Assembly (NCBI RefSeq): GCF_002914585.1
Contig: NZ_PDDM01000009.1
Span: 111,064 to 175,063, forward strand
DNA length: 64,000 nt
Reading direction: 5' to 3'
Origin: Pseudanabaena sp. BC1403
Lineage (GTDB): Bacteria; Cyanobacteriota; Cyanobacteriia; Pseudanabaenales; Pseudanabaenaceae
The position numbers were made by a program, and so were the translations under genes. The notes under the pieces were generated by a model. That model made no database searches and had not been told where the DNA came from. It saw only the letters and a program-made list of their open reading frames with translations. Within the stretch, counting starts at the first letter, position 1; each line of letters begins with the position of its first letter. Below are positions 58,210 to 64,000 of the stretch, piece after piece.

Positions 58210-58270
58210 TAATTATGCCGAGGTGCTTATCATTGTTTAGCGGGTGACAGCCGCCATTTTATTTCTAGTT

Positions 58271-59287
58271 TTAAGCTTTGAGCAATTCGATCGCAGATTC
58301 AGCCGCCGCAAGTCCTGAATGATAGGCGGCTTCAATATTTTTGCCAGCGCACCAATCACCTGCACATACAAGAGACAAAGGTATTGATGTGGATAAACAA
58401 GAAACGCCTAAAGACTCTTCTGCAAGGGCATAGCGCCAGCGATGAACTTGCCACCATTCAGGACTGGCTAACCATTTTTCTAATAATCTGCCAACTTGAT
58501 TGAGCAATGGCTTACCTGCGATTTCTAGATCTGGTTCTTCCATTGATTGTTTGGCAAATTCAGCCGTACTTTGCAAGACAAAGACAGGTTGCATAGCTTT
58601 GTCTGGATGTTTGCTGCTATCGTAGCTAATCCAGTCAAGAATCGGATCATTAATACATCTAATTGCTTGCCATTCTACTGGCACAGAATTACTAGCATTG
58701 TACCCAGCCATGATCGTCACACTGGGGGCAAATTTGACTGATTGCACGGCTTGCAAAAAGCTTGGTGCTGGCGCTAGTACCTCTTCAAATATCGGCAAAA
58801 ATTGGGGCGCAGGAATAGTAGACACGATCGCTGAAGTTTCGAGGACTTCTTGGCGATCAGTCACTAATTGCCATTTGATATCGTTGTGACTAACACCGAC
58901 AATACGGGCATTGTTAATAATCGGAATTTCGTTAGCAAGATATTTTGCGATCGCAGTCATGCCCATAGGACAGCAATATCGAGGATGACGCTCATCGGCA
59001 TTGGGAGGACGCAAGCCAGATGATGACAGTTGGTAAACATTGCGCGTCCATTCTTGAACGATGCCTTTTTCTTGCAGTTTACGTATAAACCTGCCAAAGT
59101 TGTCACTTTTAACTGAAAGCAGTTGTGCTCCATGATCGACCCAAGTTCCTTGCAAACGTCTAGTTGCCATACGTCCACCGACTCCTGCGGATTTTTCAAC
59201 GATGGTGACATCTAGCCCTGCTTGCTTTAGTTGTTGAGCACAGGTTAAGCCAGCCATTCCTGCGCCGATCACGATTACATCTTTCAT
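58271..59287 (-). CDS. FAD-dependent oxidoreductase (renalase-like)
   Basis: 338 residues with a Rossmann FAD motif VIGAGMAGLTCAQQLKQAGLDVTIVEKSAGVGGRMATRRLQGTWVDHGAQL at the N-terminus, and a C-terminal LVCAGDWCAGKNIEAAYHSGLAAAESA. This is the amine-oxidase/renalase-like family common in cyanobacteria. The substrate is not known. Confidence 0.83.
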   Translation of the reverse strand: MKDVIVIGAGMAGLTCAQQLKQAGLDVTIVEKSAGVGGRMATRRLQGTWVDHGAQLLSVKSDNFGRFIRKLQEKGIVQEWTRNVYQLSSSGLRPPNADERHPRYCCPMGMTAIAKYLANEIPIINNARIVGVSHNDIKWQLVTDRQEVLETSAIVSTIPAPQFLPIFEEVLAPAPSFLQAVQSVKFAPSVTIMAGYNASNSVPVEWQAIRCINDPILDWISYDSSKHPDKAMQPVFVLQSTAEFAKQSMEEPDLEIAGKPLLNQVGRLLEKWLASPEWWQVHRWRYALAEESLGVSCLSTSIPLSLVCAGDWCAGKNIEAAYHSGLAAAESAIELLKA

Positions 59288-59401
59288 ACAGTTTCAGTTC
59301 ATGCCTCTTGAAGAGCTTAGCTCATCTTTAATTAATCGCAACAATCAAAAATAGTTTTTCATCGTCATAGGTGGTAAAGACCGATTAGATCTTTACTAGC
59401 A

Positions 59402-59524
59402 ATTCTCATTATGAAACCAATTTTGGGATTCGCAACGCCGACGGCGCTGCAAATCCCAAAATTGGTTTTGATTAAAGTCCGCTGACAGCGGACTTTAATC
59501 AAAACCAATTTTAAAAATGAGAAT
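59402..59524. repeat. 123-bp composite palindromic element, family B copy 2
   Basis: Same length, ends (ATTCTCAT/ATGAGAAT) and order as 3603-3725, but with different stems: AAACCAATTTTGGGATT... pairs with ...AAATCCCAAAATTGGTTT, and GATTAAAGTCCGCT with AGCGGACTTTAATC. Each copy is self-complementary despite the differences. It lies between two minus-strand genes. Confidence 0.82.
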
Positions 59525-59534
59525 AGCTGGATCT

Positions 59535-60407
59535 TTATAAAGTATCTTGCATTTTTTCGCCATCATGATATGCAGCAAACAATACAGGGCAAGTTTTGCC
59601 CCAAGCGATCGCGCCAGTAGCATCAAGACAAATTGCCCCAAAATCGCGATCGCGGCTTTTCGCTTCATTAATCGACTTTTCGACAGCTTGCTGAAGAGTC
59701 ATGCCATCGGTGACACGCACCACAACCCTAGTTGCAAAGCCCTCATCGAGAATATCTTCGCCGACACCAGTACAGCTTACCCCTGCAAACTTAGTGGCAT
59801 AGTTCCCCGCAGGAGTTGCTGAGTCGCTGACTCTGCCGATGCGCTCAAAGCCTCGCCCCCCTGTTGATGTGCCTGCACAAATGCTGCCATATAGATCGAG
59901 AACAACTACGCCAATTGTCCCCATCGCCACATCTGCCATTTTGCGAGTGAAGTTGGTCTTACGCTCTTCCACCCATTCAGCGAGGCGTTCATCAGTGAGT
60001 GGATTATAAATTGGGATGCCGAGTTCACGGGTGAGTTCCGCCGAGCCGTAATCGGATAAAACGCGATCGTCACTAGTTTGTAAATGTTTAGCGAGATCAA
60101 TAGGGTTTTTGACTCTAGCTGTATTAATTACACCGCTAAAACTTTGGCGATCGCCGTCCATAATCGAAGCACTCATCCGCACCTGTCCATCGGACTGCAA
60201 TACGGAGCCAGTCCCAGCATTAAATCGGGGATCATCTTCGAGCATTTGACAAGCCTTGACAACAGCATCGATCGCCTTAGTTCCATCAAGTAGCATTGGA
60301 TAAACGGTTTCAAGTACGGCAAATAGAGATTTGCGGACAGGTTCATAGCCGCCTTTACTTTCGACAGTGCTACCTGCGCCGCCATGAATAATGATTTTTG
60401 GTTGCAT
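59535..60407 (-). CDS. Isoaspartyl peptidase / L-asparaginase
   Basis: 290 residues of the Ntn-hydrolase plant-type asparaginase family. N-terminal KIIIHGGAGSTVESKGGYEPVRK, RFNAGTGSVLQSDGQV, the autocleavage nucleophile in MGTIGVVVLDLYG (Thr), and STGGRGFERIGRVSDSATPAG with GCGVGED-like SCTGVGEDIL. ATG at 60407 (MQPKIII) is preferred over 60455, which would add non-homologous residues. Confidence 0.9.
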   Translation of the reverse strand: MQPKIIIHGGAGSTVESKGGYEPVRKSLFAVLETVYPMLLDGTKAIDAVVKACQMLEDDPRFNAGTGSVLQSDGQVRMSASIMDGDRQSFSGVINTARVKNPIDLAKHLQTSDDRVLSDYGSAELTRELGIPIYNPLTDERLAEWVEERKTNFTRKMADVAMGTIGVVVLDLYGSICAGTSTGGRGFERIGRVSDSATPAGNYATKFAGVSCTGVGEDILDEGFATRVVVRVTDGMTLQQAVEKSINEAKSRDRDFGAICLDATGAIAWGKTCPVLFAAYHDGEKMQDTL

Positions 60408-60444
60408 TTGATTTTGGTAATTGGTGATTAATTTAAGACATTTA

Positions 60445-60628
60445 TGTAGGGGCAAAGCATTCCCGCAGAAATTTATAAATTCTTAGATCCTTTGAATTTG
60501 GGAATGCTTTGCCCTTAATCTCAAAACGAAGGGGAAATTGATCGGTTAAAGCCTAGAGGGTTTAGCATTTGCGGATTGAGATTTTGGTGGAGAGTTTAGA
60601 AATGGTGGCGCAAATGCTAAACCCCTAC
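60445..60628. repeat. Two linked inverted repeats upstream of ffh
   Basis: GTAGGGGCAAAGCATTCCC/GGGAATGCTTTGCCC (60446-60514) and GAGGGTTTAGCATTTGCG/CGCAAATGCTAAACCCCTAC (about 60556-60628). The outermost TGTAGGGG and CCCCTACA also pair. Repeats of the GTAGGGG...AAAGCATTCCC kind are common in cyanobacterial intergenic DNA. No gene in 60408-60639. Confidence 0.7.
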
Positions 60629-60639
60629 AGATTTGCAAA

Positions 60640-62073
60640 CTATAATTCTCCAAATCCCTTTTTCTTTTTCTTCTTCTTGCCATAAACAGGATTGCCCGCT
60701 GGGGCTTGGTTGCCCATGCCGCCCATTCCAGGGAACCCGCCGCCGCCCATGTTGGGCATTCCAGGGAAGTTAGGCATCTTGCCTTGTCCCATTTGCTGCA
60801 TTAGCGATCGCATTTTCTGGAAATCAGCGACGAGCTTAGTTACATCCTGAAGTTTATAACCAGCACCGCTAGCAATCCGTTGTTTACGACTAGGACTTTT
60901 CGCAATTAGGTCGGGATCTTTCCTTTCCTGTTTTGTCATCGAGCTAATCATTGATTCGCAGCGCTTGAGTTGCTTTTCTGCCTCTTGGATTTGCGCGTCA
61001 TTGATTTTCATGCCTGGAAGCATTTTCAACATCCCACCAAAGGAACCCATGTTTTTCATCATGCGGGTATTCTTGAGGAAGTCGTCAAAGTCAAACTGAG
61101 CTTTAAGGATTTTCTCTTGAAGTTGAGCTGCATCGGTGATGTCGATTTCTTCTTGAGCTTTCTCAACTAACGTCAGCACATCGCCCATGCCTAAAATCCG
61201 TGAAGCCATGCGTTCGGGATAGAAGGGTTGCAGTGCCTCGACCTTTTCGCCCACACCAATAAACTTAATCGGCTGTCCCGAAATCTGCCTTACTGATAGT
61301 GCCGCACCACCGCGAGTATCACCATCCATCTTGGTCAAGATCGCGCCTGTAATCTCAATCTCATCATGGAATGTACGAGTTAATGTCGCCGCCTCTTGTC
61401 CTGTCATCGCATCGACAACCAGCAGCACTTCATCGGGTGCGATCGCATCCTTGACGCGCTTGAGTTCATCCATCATGTCGCGATCGATCTGCAAGCGTCC
61501 AGCAGTATCGACGATCACGGTATCAACGCCTAATTCTTTAGCTTTTGCTAAGCCTTGTCGCGCAATCTCCACAGGGTCAGCATCTGCACCCATTTCAAAG
61601 ACTGGTACATTGATTTGCTTACCAAGGGTAATCAACTGATCGATCGCCGCAGGACGATATACGTCAGTGGCGACCAATAAAGTCGTGCGCTCTAGTTTGC
61701 GTAAATGTAAAGCTAATTTGGCGGTAGCAGTCGTTTTACCTGTACCCTGCAAACCTGCCATCAAAATTACTGTTGGGCTATTGGCAGCCTCTGCGAGCGG
61801 CACATTTGCCTCGCCCATCGTCCTGACTAATTCGTCATAGACGATCTTGATAAATTGCTGATCGGGGCGCACACCTGCGATGACATCAGCGCCTTGAGCC
61901 TGTTTGGAGATTTCTTCGACAAATTCTTTGACAACCTGTAAGTTGACATCTGCCTCTAATAGCGCCCTGCGTACCTCGCGAATCGCGCCTTGGATATTGG
62001 AGTCAGAGATTTTGTCCTGTCCGCGTAACTTTTTCCAAGCCGCCTCAAATTTATCGGCGATTTCATCAAACAT
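60640..62073 (-). CDS. ffh: Signal recognition particle protein Ffh
   Basis: 477 residues. The NG GTPase domain has GLQGTGKTTATAKLALHL (P-loop), DTAGRLQIDRDMMDEL and ILTKMDGDTRGGAALS. The M domain has the methionine-rich signal-binding part (MRSLMQQMGQGKMPNFPGMPNMGG) and ends KKKKKKKGFGEL. It targets membrane proteins cotranslationally with 4.5S RNA, which is not in this window. Confidence 0.96.
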   Translation of the reverse strand: MFDEIADKFEAAWKKLRGQDKISDSNIQGAIREVRRALLEADVNLQVVKEFVEEISKQAQGADVIAGVRPDQQFIKIVYDELVRTMGEANVPLAEAANSPTVILMAGLQGTGKTTATAKLALHLRKLERTTLLVATDVYRPAAIDQLITLGKQINVPVFEMGADADPVEIARQGLAKAKELGVDTVIVDTAGRLQIDRDMMDELKRVKDAIAPDEVLLVVDAMTGQEAATLTRTFHDEIEITGAILTKMDGDTRGGAALSVRQISGQPIKFIGVGEKVEALQPFYPERMASRILGMGDVLTLVEKAQEEIDITDAAQLQEKILKAQFDFDDFLKNTRMMKNMGSFGGMLKMLPGMKINDAQIQEAEKQLKRCESMISSMTKQERKDPDLIAKSPSRKQRIASGAGYKLQDVTKLVADFQKMRSLMQQMGQGKMPNFPGMPNMGGGGFPGMGGMGNQAPAGNPVYGKKKKKKKGFGEL

Positions 62074-62203
62074 ATCTAGTTTTGCTTTTGCTGTTAGTTC
62101 TACCTACTAATTTACCTTTACCACTGTGACATTGATCCTGATCTGTGAAAATTACGGATGCGATCGAAGCAATCTTTTTGAAATAAAGGCTGTTCAAAAA
62201 ATT

Positions 62204-62638
62204 TTACTTGAGATGCTTAACCAATATATTCGTCAAACTGTTTAGCTTTGATGCAACTTCAGTTCTGTGGCATCTTGAAGAATCCATTTCTGCACAAAGT
62301 ATTAGGACATTTCCACTTTCAACTATTTCAGCAACTTCAGATAATGTTTGTTCCGCCTCGGTTTTCTCAGGAGGAATCCAACGTTCACAGCCCGATAAGT
62401 TACCGAGAGATGTTTTGGAAATGTATTGGATATTTCTAGAATTGCAAAGAGACTCAATAGCTGCTCCATACCACTTCCTAGACCAAGCGCGAGGACTTAG
62501 TCTCACATCAATCACACAAGTGACGTTAAATTCTTTTAAGTAATCAATAAAAACATCATAATTTTTTCGGTTTCCATAGCCGAAAGTCAGTATAAGTTTT
62601 TTTTCGGAAGTTGCTAAATTAGACATGTTATAAATCAA
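62204..62638 (-). CDS. DUF488 family protein
   Basis: 144 residues: LILTFGYGNRKNYDVFIDYLKEFNVTCVIDVRLSPRAWSRKWYGAAIESL, LGNLSGCERWIPPEKTEAE and VLILCAEMDSSRCHRTEVASKLN. The T-[FI]-G-YGNR start, D-[VI]R-SPR and C-E-x-D-x-x-x-C-HR motif are the DUF488 signature. Biochemical role unknown. Its start overlaps the frameshifted upstream gene by 11 bp if 62638 is used, or follows it if the ATG at 62626 is used. Confidence 0.88.
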   Translation of the reverse strand: MIYNMSNLATSEKKLILTFGYGNRKNYDVFIDYLKEFNVTCVIDVRLSPRAWSRKWYGAAIESLCNSRNIQYISKTSLGNLSGCERWIPPEKTEAEQTLSEVAEIVESGNVLILCAEMDSSRCHRTEVASKLNSLTNILVKHLK

Positions 62639-63444
62639 ATAAACTTAAAGTCTGAGAATAACTATTTTGGGACATTTTGGGAGGATAAAAGATTCCTATA
62701 ATCATGAAAACTTTACAGTGGTTTTTGAGATTACCTAGAATAAAATAGAGATCTTTTTTAGATAAAAACTCATCTTCTAGTTTTTGCTTGACTTTAAATA
62801 TAGCTTCTTTTTCGCGTTCCTCTAATGAGGCAGATTTAGATCTGTTGCGACATCCTCTATAAAGTTGACATATTTCCCAATCGCTGATTGTGTAGGAATG
62901 TCTTGCCCCGTCAGCTTCAGTAAATTTATACCCAAACTGATAGGGGATTTTTTCCAAGTCTATGGATGCTTCAAACAAGTCCCCTTGATCTTGGATGGCT
63001 TTTTGTTTTGGACTCCATTCACGGTCAGATGCCTTGAGAAAATATTTCTCTATACTTTTAGGCTTAATAATCCCCAAAGATCTACCTTTTGACTGCATTT
63101 CGGCAACAGAATCAAATTGTAGGGGAAGAATTAGAGATTTACGTTCTTCCCAGTTGTTTTTAGTTCCTATTTCTCTAATTACACGTATAGAAGTATCATC
63201 AATTCGATAGCTCTCTTCTCTAAAATCTTTCTCATTCCGTTCAATCTCAGCGCTAATAATAGACCATCTTTATATACCTTTGATCTATTTCCAATTCACG
63301 AAATCTAATGGGATAGATCCTAATCCACTGCTTTGGCTTCTCTTCCTCGTCTAGCAATATACCAGCCGTACAGACAGTTTCCTTATACTTTGTACTAATA
63401 GATGGATAAGTTTTAGTTGTGATTAGAATCTTTTTTCTTTCCAT
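62628..63444 (-). pseudogene. DUF488-partner gene, split by a frameshift
   Basis: The N-terminal part (MERKKILITTKTYPSISTKYKETVCTAGILLDEEEKPKQWIRIYPIRFRELEIDQRYIK) stops at 63253 after MVYY. One base later in the other frame the sequence continues WSIISAEIERNEKDFREESYRIDDTSIRVI... to the 156-residue open frame that ends at 62628 (SLFDL). The joined product is about 272 residues. The break is near 63267 (one extra base). I recognise the joined form as a bacterial family often beside DUF488, but have no function for it. It is either a pseudogene, a sequencing error or a programmed shift. Confidence 0.75.
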
Positions 63445-63524
63445 GTGACAAAAGCTTAGGGCGATAGTTTTACGACTATTTTGCAAATATTATATAGTAT
63501 TTAAGAGATCACGGGTTTTTGAGA

Positions 63525-63680
63525 TTTAGGTTGGGCGTGATCGCTTTTTGATTGTTTGTGATTGGGGCGATCACTTTTTTGTTGAGATTGAGTTGGGGCG
63601 ATCGCTTTTTGATGAGTGATATTTAAGGCGATCGCGGATTGTTGAGATTGAGTTGATGGCGATCGCTTTTATAAAACAAT
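63525..63680. repeat. HIP1-containing degenerate tandem array
   Basis: Five imperfect units of about 30-34 bp, each containing GGCG(A/T)GATC(G/A)C-like sequence followed by TTTTTGAT and usually a GTTGAGATTGAGTTG-like spacer. Several HIP1 octamers recur at regular spacing. No gene is seen in 63445-63751. Confidence 0.7.
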
Positions 63681-63751
63681 CAAGCATGACAGATTACTAA
63701 CGACTTGCTACCCTCTATAGTCAGTGGAGATGATAAATATGTTATACCAAA

Positions 63752-64000
63752 TCACAAAAGAGAGGCAACAGATAGAGCATCCAGTATGGAATCTCTACCG
63801 ACAAGGGAAGCAATGACAGATTTAGTCATTTCGGAGAGACGATTCTTCACCAAAAGCCGCAACTCATCCATATTTTTGGGTAAAGTAAAGCGCAACCCTT
63901 GCTTCAAATATAACCAAACGCGCTCAATTGGGTTTAATTCTGGAGAATGAGCAGGCTGAAATATCAAAATGATATTGCTCGGCAATCGTAACCGCTTAGC
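63752..64000 (-). mobile_element. IS630-family transposase (partial)
   Basis: The C-terminal about 82 residues of a DDE transposase: NIILIFQPAHSPELNPIERVWLYLKQGLRFTLPKNMDELRLLVKNRL. The HSPELNPIERVW block is the catalytic glutamate region of IS630/Tc1-mariner (DDE_3). The frame stays open (AKRLRLPSNI...) to the window edge, so the N-terminal two-thirds lie outside. The inverted repeat end is not recognisable downstream. Confidence 0.88.

Overview
The window comes from a cyanobacterium. The HIP1 octamer GCGATCGC is scattered through nearly every gene, and there are photosystem II (psbX), Ycf66, Ycf33/DUF751, sulfate-uptake and glycolate-pathway genes plus a split-intein DnaE. The AT-rich style, the many intergenic hairpins and the overall protein character suggest a Pseudanabaena-like filamentous freshwater form; that is inference, since there is no rRNA to place it.

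Layout. 1-3 kb: end of an exopolysaccharide region (partial membrane protein, GT4 and GT2 glycosyltransferases). 3-9 kb: TIGR02652-type protein, an orphan PAS histidine kinase, a TolQ/ExbB-like protein, rbfA and small conserved cyanobacterial proteins. 9.2-14.4 kb: complete urease operon ureABC-G-D-E-F (all minus strand) whose UreC active-site region does not look like the usual cyanobacterial type. 14.6-18.6 kb: dnaE N-terminal half carrying two inteins, one contiguous with a LAGLIDADG endonuclease and one N-terminal half of a split intein, followed downstream by a decayed copy of part of the split intein. 18.7-23.5 kb: FHA-fused class A penicillin-binding protein, HU, CPBP protease, class V aminotransferase. 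23.7-25.1 kb: Uma2 protein and a PIN toxin/antitoxin-like pair bracketed by a duplicated Uma2 3' end. 25-31.4 kb: small membrane proteins, HhH protein, pentapeptide-repeat protein, SLC13/ArsB-type permease, gltD. 31.5-40.3 kb: desaturase, diguanylate cyclase, glcF/glcE, SpkB-like kinase, ycf66 and psbX. 40.4-46.4 kb: PsiE, a CmpR-like LysR regulator, tRNA-Cys, and the sulfate-uptake cluster (sbpA-cysT-cysW-NIL) divergent from a CysR-like Crp regulator. 46.4-62.1 kb: CNNM/CorC, malQ, double ComFB, mutS, phosphoesterase, Crp regulator, rplY, purA, FAD oxidoreductase, isoaspartyl peptidase, ffh. 62.2-64 kb: accessory end with a DUF488 gene, its frameshifted partner, a HIP1-rich tandem array and an IS630 transposase cut by the window edge.

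The least ordinary feature is the population of intergenic palindromes. Several fall into families of composite elements of fixed length (two 103-bp copies; two 123-bp copies) whose stems differ between copies but stay self-complementary. Another family reaches into the 3' ends of three unrelated genes, so that their proteins end in the same repeat-encoded decapeptide. Many simpler hairpins share GCGCTTTGCGC-like tips and sit exactly at gene ends, often containing the stop codon.
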